From contig NC_084599.1 in the NCBI RefSeq assembly GCF_033807715.1, positions 28,184,125-28,248,124 on the forward strand: DNA of 64,000 bases, given 5' to 3'. The translations under genes were made by a program, and so were the position numbers. Source of the DNA: Cololabis saira. Taxonomy: Eukaryota > Chordata > Actinopteri > Beloniformes > Belonidae. The notes below the pieces were generated by a model. It searched no databases and had not been told where the DNA came from. It was given only the letters and a program-made list of their open reading frames with translations. Shown here piece after piece: positions 38,461-48,043 of this stretch (position 1 is its first letter; the number at the start of each line of letters is the position of its first letter).

Positions 38461-41400
38461 ATGCAGCGTGACGGCAGAGGACGTGGCCGTGGTGTCCATA
38501 GAGGAGGAGCAGGAGCAGGAGCGACAGGCTTTGAGGATAGCAGTGGCGAGGAAGAAGACAATGCCAGCAATCCAGGAGAGCCAACTCTCAAAGAACTGGC
38601 AGACCTGCTACGCACACACATCGTGGCTCAGGAGGCACGGGAAGTTCAACGCACCCAAGAGTTGGTGGAGCAGGACCGGCGGTTTGAAGCCCTCCGACAA
38701 CAATTTGGCATGTTACGGCAAGACGTGGCGGAGCAACAGCCTCCAGCACCACTCGGGGGAGCCCGAGGTGGTCCAGCGCATGAGGTAGGCAATGACGACC
38801 CTAGGGGTGAAGCGGATCTAAACGAACTGCCTCCACGTGGTCCCCGGCCAGGCCGCTACGCCGAGCCAAAGCTACAGAAGTTGTCTGACTCAGATGATGT
38901 GGAACATTTTTTAATAACCTTTGAACGTGTGGCAGCTGCTTGCCAGTGGCCGAGAGGGGACTGGGCTCTGCACCTTGTTCCCTTGCTGACTGGGAAGGCC
39001 AGAGGTGCGTATGTCCATATGGATGGAGATGAAGCCCTCAACTACGACAGAGTTAAAACAGCTATTCTCAGAAAATACAACATTAACCCTGAAACATACC
39101 GTCAGAGGTTCAGATCTCTTGATGTCGGGCCAGAAGAGAGCCCTAGGGAGCTCTATGTGAGATTAAAAGAAAATTACGTCAAATGGATTCAACCAAGAGG
39201 TAAAACTATCACAGAAATTAACGAACTTCTCATTCTTGAGCAATATTTGCGTATGTTGTCCCCTGAGTTACAGGTCTGGGTCAAAGAACATAACCCAGAG
39301 TCGGCAGTTGAGGCTGCAGAGCTTGCTGATGTCTTCGTGGCGGCAAGGAGGAAAAATCAGCAGTGGACCTATAATGCCTGGAAGACCCCCAGAGAGCCAC
39401 GTAAGCCTCAGAGCCAACATGCGCAACGGTACCCCCAGGGGTCTGGTAAGCCTTCCTTTCAGGAAACTTCTACCTCGGAGCAAAGGCCCTCTAGCAGAGT
39501 GCCTGTTTGTTATCAGTGTGGAGAAGAGGGCCATGTGAAGCCAAATTGTCCAAGGAGGGCGAAGATTACTCAAGTGTGTCATGTTCCTAGACCACAGACG
39601 AAGGAAGATCGGACAGTCCAGCAAATGCCTCATTTGATTAATGTGCAAGTGCATGGCACCGATTTTCAAGCACTTATTGACTCTGGGAGTGACCAAACAT
39701 TGGTGCATCCTAAATGTGTATCATACGATCTTGTTCAGAGCGCTAACTGTATTCCAGTACGTTGTGTGCATGGGGATGAGAAGCTAATACCAACTGCTGA
39801 TGTCTATCTTAAAGTACAGGACCAAACTTACCTCATGACTGTGGGTGTAGCAGATGACCTCCCGTTCCCCGTGGTACTGGGCCGAGACCTGCCAGTACTG
39901 CCAGACCTTTTGCAGCGGAAGCAGACGTGCAATGTTGCAACAACAAGGTCCCAAAACAAGAAGGGTGAGGAGTCTCCCCCATGGGTGAGTGTTTTGCCTT
40001 TTTATGATGCTGACTTGGAGAATGCACCCGGGAGATCTCGAAAGTCACGCAGCCATAAAAGACAAGATAAGTTCCAGTACACAGTCAACAATCAGTCTTC
40101 TGAATCTCCCCTAACACCACCACTACAATTTAAACTTCCTGTGAATATTGTTGAGATGCAGAATGATGACCCAACCCTGGCAAGCTTGATGCAGAAAGCT
40201 AAGGAACAAGAGAAGAAGCTGAAGCCTGATCAGGATGCTGGAGAGTGGTATTTCCTGAAAGATGGTGTGCTCTATCGCCAGTGTGGGCCAGCTACTCAGT
40301 TGGTGGTTCCACAGGGTGCTAGAGAGACAGTGCTCACCTTGGGTCATTCCATACCCTGGGCTGGACATTTGGGGAAGAACAAGACTGTAGCACGCATCAA
40401 GAGTCACTTCTTCTGGCCAGGTATAGGGGGTGCTGTTGCTCAGTTTTGTAGGAGCTGCCCTGAATGTCAGCAGGCTCCAGTGAGAGGGCCTCCCAGAGCC
40501 CCCCTTCAACCCCTGCCCATCATCGGCGTCCCTTTCCAACGGCTCGGGATGGATGTTGTGGGGCCAGTTGAGAAAACTAAAGCAGGTAACCGCTTTATGC
40601 TGGTAATTACTGACTATGCAACAAAATATCCAGAAGTGTTTCCCCTGAAGTCTGTGAAGGCAAGATATGTGGCAGCGTGCTTGGTCCAACTGTTCTCCAG
40701 AGTGGGTTTCCCTTGTGAGATCCTAACAGATCAAGGTTCGAACTTCATGTCCACTCTGGTGAAGCAAGTTTACCATCTGTTGGGCATTAAGAGCCTCCGC
40801 ACAACCCCGTATCACCCCCAGACTGACGGCTTGACTGAAAGATTCAACCAAACCATCAAGCATATGCTCAGGAAGTTTGTCAATGAGACGGGTTCCGATT
40901 GGGATCAGTGGTTACCATACCTTCTTTTTGCATATCGAGAGGTGCCGCAGTCCTCCACTGGCTTCTCTCCTTTTGAGTTGCTCTATGGCAGAGAGGTGAG
41001 GGGGCCTCTGACTCTGCTTAGAGAGCTCTGGGAGCAGGGCCGGGGAGGTGAAGAACCTGTGGATGTTGTGTCTTATGTCCTGCAGATGAGAGAGAGGCTG
41101 GAGAAGATGAGCGCTCTGGCTGAGGCACACATGGCAGAGGTTCAAAAGCAGCAGAAGACCTGGTACGACCAGACAGCCCGACAGCGGATCTTCAGCCCTG
41201 GACAGAAAGTCCTGGTGTTGCTGCCTAGCCAGGAAAGTAAGTTGCTGGTGAAGTGGCAGGGGCCATACGAGGTGCAGAAGAAACTCGGGCCCACCACCTA
41301 CAAGATCGCTACTCCGGGTCGCGGTCGTTCTACCAAGGTGCTGCATGTTAATCTCCTCAAGGAGTGGATCTCTAGACCTGAGGGGAAAGAGGTGATGTTG

Positions 41401-42936
41401 ATCAGAAAGATTGATGAAGAGGAGGATATGGATGACCAATACTTACCGGTGGCAGCGCCAGTGGCTTTGGACTTGGAGCATCTGTCTGATGAACAACAGT
41501 CCCAGGTGAGAGCTTTGTGCAACCCTCTCCTCTTTTCTGAGAATCCTGGCAGAACTAACCTGGTGGAACACAATATAACACTAAAATCTGATGCTGTTGT
41601 GAGACGCATGAGTTATAGGATCCCAGAGCGACTCCTGGAGCCCCTGAAGAAAGAGGTGGACCTTATGCTGTCGTCTGGAGTGATCGAGCGCTCTCGGAGT
41701 GAGTGGTGCCATCCAGTGGTGTTGGTACCAAAGAAAGATGGTAGTGTGAGATTCTGCATTGATTTCCGCTACTTGAATTCTGTGTCAAAATTCTATTCAT
41801 ATCCAACCCCAAGAATCGATGACCTCATAGAGCGTCTCGGCAAATCAAAGTTTCTGACAACTATTGATTTATGTAAAGGATACTGGCAAATTCCACTCAC
41901 CCAGAATTCCTGCGAGTTGACTGCTTTCCGCACCCCTTGGGGCTTGTTCCACTTCACTGTACTTCCATTTGGCTTGCACGGCGCCCCAGCTTCATTCCAA
42001 AGAATGATGGATGAAGTACTGTATGGATTGTCTGATTTTGCTTCTGCCTATCTGGATGACATAGTGATCCACAGCTCCACCTGGGGGGATCACTTGGAAC
42101 ACCTGAAGGAGGTTTTGGACCGTCTGCAGTCTGCAGGCCTAACAATTAACGCCTCCAAATGTGTGTTTGCCCATGCTGAAACTGAATACCTGGGATTCAC
42201 CATTGGTAACGGTACTGTTAAACCTCAGCTTCAAAAGGTACACGCTATTAAAAATTGTCCTCTGCCCCAAACCAGGAAACAGCTGAGGTCCTTTATCGGC
42301 ATGGCTGGATTCTACCAGCGGTTTATACCCCACTTCTCAGCAAGAGCAGCCCCCCTCACGGACAGAGTTGGATCGAGATGTCCCAGCAGAGTCCAGTGGT
42401 CAGACGAGGCTATAGCAGCCTTCCACGACCTCCGCCAAGCACTGAGTAAGAGCGCTGTATTACGCAGCCCAGACTTTGAGAAACCCTTTGTCTTGCAGAC
42501 AGACTCATCGGATAGAGGTCTAGGAGGTGTTCTCCTGCAGGGGCCGCCAGAGGACAGACATCCTGTGGCGTACATCAGTAGAAAGATGGTGCCCCGGGAG
42601 GTTCGATACTCCACAGTGGAGAAAGAAGCGTTGGCAATTAAGTGGGCTCTGGACTCCTTCAAATATTATCTTCTTGGAAGAGAATTCATTCTGGAAACCG
42701 ACCATCGAGCACTCCAGTGGCTGCAACGAATGAAGGACACAAATGGACGCATCACGAGATGGTATCTCGCACTGCAGCCCTACCGGTTTATTGTGGCTCA
42801 CATCCCAGGGAGGTCCAATGCCACAGCTGACTTCCTGTCTCGCTCCCATGGCGAGTCTCCAGAAGGGGGGGAGTGTGTGATGGTCGCAGACGCGCCCACA
42901 CCACGGCAACCACCAACACAGTCTGCCTGTCGGTAA
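38461..42936 (+). CDS. Gmr1-type Gag-Pol polyprotein, 1491 aa
   Basis: The open frame reaches back to a GTG at 38440, but the first ATG is 38461, giving 1491 residues. Order: basic Gly/Arg N-terminus; helical region; capsid with a SCAN-like segment (about 213-298); CCHC knuckle CYQCGEEGHVKPNC (350-363); aspartic protease DSG (407-409); integrase His/Cys finger (about 629-672); integrase core D698, D757 and E793 with the D-x35-E spacing; GPY/F module KWQGPYEV (931-938); reverse transcriptase with YLDD (1197-1200); RNase H (about 1343-1460). Every catalytic motif I looked for is present, with no internal stop. The last 20 or so codons lie in the 3' LTR. Gag and Pol share one frame, so the Gag:Pol ratio cannot depend on frameshifting in this copy. 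The SCAN domain of vertebrate zinc-finger proteins is known to derive from Gmr1-like capsid, which fits the segment seen. Confidence 0.93.
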   Translation: MQRDGRGRGRGVHRGGAGAGATGFEDSSGEEEDNASNPGEPTLKELADLLRTHIVAQEAREVQRTQELVEQDRRFEALRQQFGMLRQDVAEQQPPAPLGGARGGPAHEVGNDDPRGEADLNELPPRGPRPGRYAEPKLQKLSDSDDVEHFLITFERVAAACQWPRGDWALHLVPLLTGKARGAYVHMDGDEALNYDRVKTAILRKYNINPETYRQRFRSLDVGPEESPRELYVRLKENYVKWIQPRGKTITEINELLILEQYLRMLSPELQVWVKEHNPESAVEAAELADVFVAARRKNQQWTYNAWKTPREPRKPQSQHAQRYPQGSGKPSFQETSTSEQRPSSRVPVCYQCGEEGHVKPNCPRRAKITQVCHVPRPQTKEDRTVQQMPHLINVQVHGTDFQALIDSGSDQTLVHPKCVSYDLVQSANCIPVRCVHGDEKLIPTADVYLKVQDQTYLMTVGVADDLPFPVVLGRDLPVLPDLLQRKQTCNVATTRSQNKKGEESPPWVSVLPFYDADLENAPGRSRKSRSHKRQDKFQYTVNNQSSESPLTPPLQFKLPVNIVEMQNDDPTLASLMQKAKEQEKKLKPDQDAGEWYFLKDGVLYRQCGPATQLVVPQGARETVLTLGHSIPWAGHLGKNKTVARIKSHFFWPGIGGAVAQFCRSCPECQQAPVRGPPRAPLQPLPIIGVPFQRLGMDVVGPVEKTKAGNRFMLVITDYATKYPEVFPLKSVKARYVAACLVQLFSRVGFPCEILTDQGSNFMSTLVKQVYHLLGIKSLRTTPYHPQTDGLTERFNQTIKHMLRKFVNETGSDWDQWLPYLLFAYREVPQSSTGFSPFELLYGREVRGPLTLLRELWEQGRGGEEPVDVVSYVLQMRERLEKMSALAEAHMAEVQKQQKTWYDQTARQRIFSPGQKVLVLLPSQESKLLVKWQGPYEVQKKLGPTTYKIATPGRGRSTKVLHVNLLKEWISRPEGKEVMLIRKIDEEEDMDDQYLPVAAPVALDLEHLSDEQQSQVRALCNPLLFSENPGRTNLVEHNITLKSDAVVRRMSYRIPERLLEPLKKEVDLMLSSGVIERSRSEWCHPVVLVPKKDGSVRFCIDFRYLNSVSKFYSYPTPRIDDLIERLGKSKFLTTIDLCKGYWQIPLTQNSCELTAFRTPWGLFHFTVLPFGLHGAPASFQRMMDEVLYGLSDFASAYLDDIVIHSSTWGDHLEHLKEVLDRLQSAGLTINASKCVFAHAETEYLGFTIGNGTVKPQLQKVHAIKNCPLPQTRKQLRSFIGMAGFYQRFIPHFSARAAPLTDRVGSRCPSRVQWSDEAIAAFHDLRQALSKSAVLRSPDFEKPFVLQTDSSDRGLGGVLLQGPPEDRHPVAYISRKMVPREVRYSTVEKEALAIKWALDSFKYYLLGREFILETDHRALQWLQRMKDTNGRITRWYLALQPYRFIVAHIPGRSNATADFLSRSHGESPEGGECVMVADAPTPRQPPTQSACR
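42861..42873 (+). other. Polypurine tract
   Basis: AGAAGGGGGGGAG lies 2 bp before the 3' LTR, where plus-strand DNA synthesis is primed. It overlaps the RNase H coding end. Confidence 0.85.
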
Positions 42937-43741
42937 CCCCTCCCCTTCACACTCATTCAGTTTGCTTTGTTTATTAGTTTAATTAAACATTTAAGTTTAC
43001 TTTTGCACATTATTAGTATTATTAGGACCTGCACACATCACAACATGAACATCAAACAAATAAACACATGACACATAGTTTTGATTTCATACGTCATATA
43101 GACTTTATTTTAAGCACATGGTCACGCATTTGCTAGTGCACACATTTGTGTTGACTATGGTTGGCTTTATGTTAATTATTTCTGTTTGTTTATTTACCAT
43201 GCCCGCTGTGGGGGTCCTGAGTCTGGCCAACTTGGCATCCCAGTGAGGTGTGCGTCAGCGACTGGTGTCCGGGCGGAAACGGCAAAGGAGGGGCAGAAAG
43301 GTTCCTCCTGTTTAAGACCTGCTCGGCATGATCCATCTGCTCTCCAGTCGTGGGGGGAATTTAAGATTTTGTTGGGGTTTTTTTAAGTTGGATAAGTTTG
43401 TGTATATATGTAAATATTAGTTTGAATACGTTATTTCTGTAGAAATATTTAGTTTGTCTTTTTTACAAGTTTTGTTCCTTTTGTAAGCTTAATTGATTTG
43501 TTAATTATCCTGTAATTTATTTTGGTTTGTTCTGTTTGTATATAAGGCAGTTTCTTTGTCTCATTTGGAAGAAAGAGAGATTGAGAGGGTTTGGTGTTAT
43601 GTCCTGTCTTTTTGGTTTTGGTAACTTTAAAAGGCCCTAAATTGTATCTTTTTGAGATTTTGTGAAAGAAAAATAAATTTAACTATTTTTGATAAACCTT
43701 TTTGAGTCTGCGTCCCTGTGTCGACTGCTGGGTCCCTCACA
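42876..43741 (+). repeat. 3' LTR of the Gmr1-type element
   Basis: Same 866-bp length as the 5' LTR, offset 5413 bp, with no mismatch noticed. It provides the stop codon of gag-pol (42934-42936) and an AATAAA at 43672-43677. Confidence 0.95.
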
Positions 43742-43746
43742 ATCTG

Positions 43747-44476
43747 CAAGTCGAAAGGTAGGACCATCAGAACTGTGACTGGTGTCTACAATATAGTTCA
43801 CCAATTCACAGAGAGCCTGAGGAAAGAGATCTGTTTGAACTGTTTCACTCTGAAGGGACTCAAGTCTTCTGAGGTGGAGTTTCTCCCTGTTGTAAAGACA
43901 AGCGAGGCATGCAGGATGGTATTTCAGCTCCTGTGCAATGGCATCACCCCCACTGAGTTTAGCCAATAATTTACCATCATTCAGTGTGTGCGCACATTCA
44001 TGAAGTCTGTTGTTTGTGTGCATTGTCATGACCTGGCTGAGCTCAGATGCAGAAGATATCTTATCACAAAGAAAGCAAACCTGATCATCCTTACTTTTTT
44101 GCATCATGGATCTGCGATGCTTTACTTGACTGTCATCTGTTTCACTGCACTGAGTATTGGAGTGTCTCTTCCTTGCACGAAGTAACTTTGTGTTGTTGAA
44201 CAAAGCTCGACAGTTTAAATGGTACTTTGCTTGGTTCCTTCTCAAAGTAGCTTCTATCCCACCACCTTCATCCAGCCTTCCCAGGTCCCGGATCATTGGC
44301 ATTTGCGTGATCTCATGGAAGAGTGGAGCGTTGGTGGCGAGCATTGTATAGCCATCATGTTGAAGAACATGATGCGTAGGTGGTGATTGGAGATCTTCTT
44401 TCTTGTCTGTCTGACAAAGACAGCATTTCTTCCAATCAGTTTGCCTCTTAGCTAACATTGGGTTTGCATTTGCCAT
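43747..44476 (-). pseudogene. Academ-like transposase, N-terminal part with paired Cys/His modules
   Basis: It starts at ATG 44476-44474 with a TATA-like box just upstream and runs open until the retrotransposon boundary. There the host frame passes into the LTR and is lost. Two similar modules are visible. The first is CCLC (residues 18-21) with a later YHLNC; the second is CFLC with a later KYHPACLACLYNRE. Both have a C-x2-C ... H-x3-C arrangement suggesting zinc binding. The rest is charged and helical. The gene continues at 37462 on the far side of the 6.3-kb insertion. Part of the frame listed beyond 43746 (down to 43679) is LTR sequence, not transposase. Confidence 0.75.
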
Positions 44477-44500
44477 GTCTGATTAAGGCCGAGGGGTTAT

Positions 44501-44510
44501 CCTTATATAC
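44501..44510 (-). promoter_or_regulatory. TATA-like box of the Academ-like gene
   Basis: Minus-strand GTATATAAGG lies only 25-35 bp before the ATG at 44476. If used, transcription would start almost at the start codon, leaving a very short leader. Seen by position only. Confidence 0.45.
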
Positions 44511-45431
44511 CACCTTAATCATAATGCTACACATTCGGGTATGGGATTCAACTAGGTTCGGGTCACCTACACCTAGCCAGATCATTCATCCAGTGCCATT
44601 TAAGTCCCGTGTGATATGTACACCTTCCAGGTAAGAATACATGAACAAGTCTTGTAATGCCCCACTTACCCTTGGCTCGGCTTTCCCGCGCTGGCACAAC
44701 CTGTCAATTCAGGTCTATCTAACTACATCTAACTAGTACTACCTAATTGACATGGGGCTGTTAGACAGCATTTGGGACACTAAACAAAGCTAAACTATCA
44801 CTACTAGACAACAACTACAGTATTAGTACAACTAGATCAGCTTGCACTGAACCCCATGCTGAGTTCCACAGCAGTGATGTCACCAGTGTGCCCTGGTTGT
44901 GTAGTGACATTCACTCTACTATACTCTACTATAATGAGAATTTGATGGCCATCTTGAAAAAAGGGCCGACATCTTTAACTAATAAGACAACCCCTAGGTT
45001 GTCTTAATAGTAAGTAACCCTACTGGAAATATCAGGTTATGAGAGTAACATTTTCATGAATCCATGTTCTCGTAACAACAATCAATCTTACAAAATTCTC
45101 ACTTTTCCGGGTATACAAGTTTCTGTATGATGTATCTCAAGAACCGTAATGGATACAGACATGTACTTGGTACCAAAATGTCCACAATACCCAACTTTAT
45201 ATTCAACTTTAATATATCTATGGGGCTAAAAATCAAGGCATTTTGAGTTATAAAGGAAAAAGCACGTTTTTGGGCGGTCATCTTGGATTTTGGGGGCCGC
45301 CATCTTGGAATTTTGAGTGGCACGCGCCTGTTCCCTAAAGAGTAGACCTTGGAGAGTATCTGTGCCAAATTTCATGCTTCTATACCAAAGTGAAGTATTG
45401 TGTTGATAAAATGAGTTAATCTGCTGCACTA
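44511..45431. other. 5' non-coding interior of the Academ-like element
   Basis: Between gene start and right TIR. It contains a small hairpin AAGACAACC/GGTTGTCTT (about 44986-45008) and a doubled CCATCTTGG motif (about 45277-45306, GTCATCTTGG and GCCATCTTGG). No ORF of interest. Confidence 0.5.
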
Positions 45432-46011
45432 GTAAACGTACTGATAGTTTCATAGGAGCCTAATGATGCTCTTCTAGTTTAAGGCACACAATGACCTGTG
45501 ACAATGATATAGTATGGGTATATTATACATTTCCTGAATCCTTATGGTCCTGTGAGTATTCCAGTTTTTGTATTTTGTGTCTCTGTTGTTCCTAGGTGAC
45601 ACAGGGATAAAAGATAGTATATCATTTAGGCGAAAATGGTGTAAAAATGTGTGTTGTATATAGTTTAAAGAGCTGCAGTGACCACTATGTTGGTCAGAAA
45701 GATTCACACCTTAGTTTGAATGAATGCTTCAAAGGTCCTCTTTAAAATGATACCAAAGACAATATTGTGAAACATTGACAGATATCCTGTACATGAGTGT
45801 AAACCGGGATATGCACCAGCATCTGAAATGTAATTTTTTGAAGGGGGTGGGTAACTTCATGAGCTGATAACTATGATACAGCTGCCACTCAGGAAGGGTT
45901 ATCATACCAGAATATCATCTACAGACATGGATCTTTTCAAAAATCATAAGTAAGTTTGGTCACCTTGAGTGGCACTGACAAGTGAAATTTTGGGCTCTGG
46001 CCCATGGACTA
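45432..46011 (-). repeat. Right TIR of the Academ-like element
   Basis: Inverted partner of 34503-35072, 10 bp longer because of an indel near the outer end. The outermost bases are TCTGGCCCATGGACTA. Confidence 0.9.
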
Positions 46012-46014
46012 TAA

Positions 46015-46689
46015 GGGTGCTTTCACACCTGTGGCCCGTTTGTTTTGTTCCGATTCAGGGGCTAAATCGATACAGTTGTTCCGTTTCTTGTTTGTGGGGT
46101 TTGTGTTCACAAGGCAAACGTCTGTACCGTTTCAAAGCTGTTAACAAATGCCATGCGCGAACCAGCTGCTCTCTGATTGGTCAAATGAACGCGGAAAAGC
46201 CTACGGCGTAGGCTCTGCATCAATTTAACGCAGAACCATAAATCAGGCTTTACCCATTCATTTATGTGCTACCGGCGCAGAGCGGAGCTGCCGCGGCGTT
46301 TGCACTGCGCAAACCCTGCCCGAATTGAACATTGTTTAATTTCACCGTGCCGCGCTGGGACGACATCTTGACACGTCCAATAGGAGAGAAGATGGTGGAG
46401 GCTGCGCCGACTCTTCTCCTTGCGCCGCGGTCGCACATACACAATGAATGGAGTTGTATCGGTCGCTGTGTTGATTATGTTCTCACTACAAATTTAAAAA
46501 ATGAACCGTTTCAGGTCTCGAATGGAATCGGGCCGAGACCACCCCTCCGAGGTGATCCCGGCTCGCTTGTTTTGTGCCGTTTCAAAGCGCGATTGCTGTG
46601 TTCACATATACCAAACGTTCCGATATTTAGGGGGAAACATTCCCTGTTCCGGAACAACTACTCCAAACGGGACAGGTGTGAAAGCACCC
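46015..46689. mobile_element. Harbinger-type MITE abutting the Academ-like element
   Basis: Ends GGGTGCTTTCACACCTG and CAGGTGTGAAAGCACCC are perfect inverses, with TAA on both sides (46012-46014 and 46690-46692). A 3-bp TAA target fits PIF/Harbinger. A further Harbinger fragment (46199-46253, GCCTACGGCGTAGGCTCTGC and AACCATAAATCAGGCTT) is nested inside. The left TAA is also the right duplication of the Academ-like element. Confidence 0.8.
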
Positions 46690-46760
46690 TAAGTGAACTC
46701 CAACTAAGTTACCAGGAATAAAACTTGAGAGATGATCCAGATTTCAGTAGATTTAATTAA

Positions 46761-47155
46761 AAGGAGCATGAGGCAGGATTGAGGCAGGATTTATGAAAAA
46801 AATGTGTATATGTATTAAGTTTTCTAGTAATAATGTCAGATGAAGCGTTCCAAACCAAAACGAATGAGCCCTCTAGTGTATCTCTCCGTTGCCTTGAACA
46901 GGCTGTGTGCTGCAAAATGTGCTGCAATTCGGACTCCGAATTTCCCGCGTTGGGCGGCGGATGTGATGTCACATGACGCTGCATGCACGTTCTCCCCGTT
47001 CTCCTGTGCCGGTGTGTGGGAGCCGGTAAAAAAAAGCAGGTGGGAAAAAAAAGCACCGACACCGGCTTCGCTGTTGGCTGCAGTACCCCCGACGGCCGTC
47101 GTGGCGAAGGGTGGCGCTAGAGAGTCTCATTTCTTAAAAGGAGCCTCATGCTCCT
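46761..47155. mobile_element. TTAA-target MITE with CpG-containing core
   Basis: AAGGAGCATGAGGC at the left and GCCTCATGCTCCT at the right are inverted, with TTAA at 46757-46760 and 47156-47159. Probably Kolobok-like. The ORFs at 46840-47241 and 46757-47062 cross its boundaries and are not genes. Confidence 0.75.
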
Positions 47156-47159
47156 TTAA

Positions 47160-47692
47160 GCAGTTAAATGCAAAAGGGTCAGACCATACTGTACATCAGG
47201 CGTCTCGATGCAGAAATGACATTGAAACAAAGGAAGCATAATAATTTTAAGGCATAAATGATGACTAATTCTTATGATTCTGGTAGACAAAACATTGTTA
47301 AGGTCGATGTTAATCTTTTAGGGGCAGACTACCAGTATAAACTACTACTATACACTACATCTTTGCTGCTCTCAGCAGTTTTGATTTAATGAAGTGGCCA
47401 GGGCAAAATGTTCCATTACAAATAATCACACTTTATTTGGGTCATTTATCTAAATCCTAAAAATTTCAGCAGCCAATTATAACAGTGAAACTGGAACCAT
47501 GTTTGTTTTCACTGTGAAGGACAGCTTAAATTAATGGAAATATGTGTTTATGTGACCATAGTTTGCGCCGATAAGTCCAAGAATTGCGATAATAAAATTC
47601 AGCTGCATGCAAACTATGAAACACAACAACCTGCATACTCAAGAAAACTGGACATGATTATGATTTTGTTCTTTTTAATGTGTCATAACAGT
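47160..47692. other. Spacer with no supported gene
   Basis: No coding or repeat signal recognised. Confidence 0.4.
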
Positions 47693-47698
47693 GTTATC

Positions 47699-48043
47699 TG
47701 TCAGGGTTTGACACTTCCCCCCAGTGTTTGTAACTTTCAGTTCTGTCTTGCCCCGCCTGTGTCCCATCTGCCCTGATTGTGTCTGCACCTGTGTCTCGTC
47801 ATGTCTCGTTATCCCTTCAGTATATCTTGTCTTGTCATTCCTTGGTTCCCTGTCGGTCCGTACTGTTCTCTCCTCCATGTCTCCTCGTGGTTTTTGTCCT
47901 GATCCTGGTTTTTTGTATTTATCCTGCTCTGCAGCGCTTTGCTTTGCCTTTTTGGATTAAAACCCTTTTTGTTTTTGAGAACTCCTGCCTCCAGCCTCCC
48001 TCTGTCTCCTGCACTTGGGTCCTTAAAAAACCAAACCATGACA
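47699..48043 (+). repeat. 5' LTR of the proline-rich element
   Basis: TG...CA ends. The U5-like tail GGATTAAAACCC then ...TGCACTTGGGTCCTT is of the same style as the solo LTR at 2863-3320. A start codon (48038-48040) overlaps the LTR end. Confidence 0.75.

Larger units (their letters stand above)
37463..43741 (+). mobile_element. Complete Gmr1-type Ty3/gypsy LTR retrotransposon
   Basis: A 6279-bp element with 866-bp LTRs at both ends (37463-38328 and 42876-43741). The ends are TGTGATGG...CCCTCACA, and the 5-bp duplication ATCTG lies at 37458-37462 and 43742-43746. A primer-binding site, one continuous gag-pol ORF and a polypurine tract are all in place. Integrase precedes reverse transcriptase, the reverse of the usual Ty3/gypsy order and the defining trait of the Gmr1 clade of deuterostome elements. 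Reading the two LTRs side by side I found no difference, which points to a very recent insertion. It lies antisense to, and inside, the Academ-like transposase gene. Confidence 0.95.
34503..46011 (-). mobile_element. Academ-like DNA transposon, interrupted by a Gmr1 retrotransposon
   Basis: TIRs of about 570-580 bp (34503-35072 and 45432-46011) begin TAGTCCATGGGCCAGA. TAA lies directly outside each end (34500-34502 and 46012-46014). One minus-strand gene runs from ATG 44476 to about 35425 with an N-terminal Cys/His region, an XPG/FEN-like nuclease signature and a C-terminal Cys8 finger. That combination and a 3-bp target are what is known of the Academ superfamily. Removing the 6279-bp retrotransposon and one 5-bp duplication leaves about 5.2 kb. 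The gene has several frameshifts and the insertion splits it, so this copy cannot supply its own transposase. The long TIRs remain well matched, so mobilisation by a functional relative is conceivable (inference). Confidence 0.8.

Noticed and set aside
34491..46710. 9-mer TCCAACTAA just left of the Academ-like element and again just right of the adjoining MITE
   Set aside because: Could hint at a larger duplication, but 9 bp in AT-rich DNA may be chance, and the flanks beyond it do not match.
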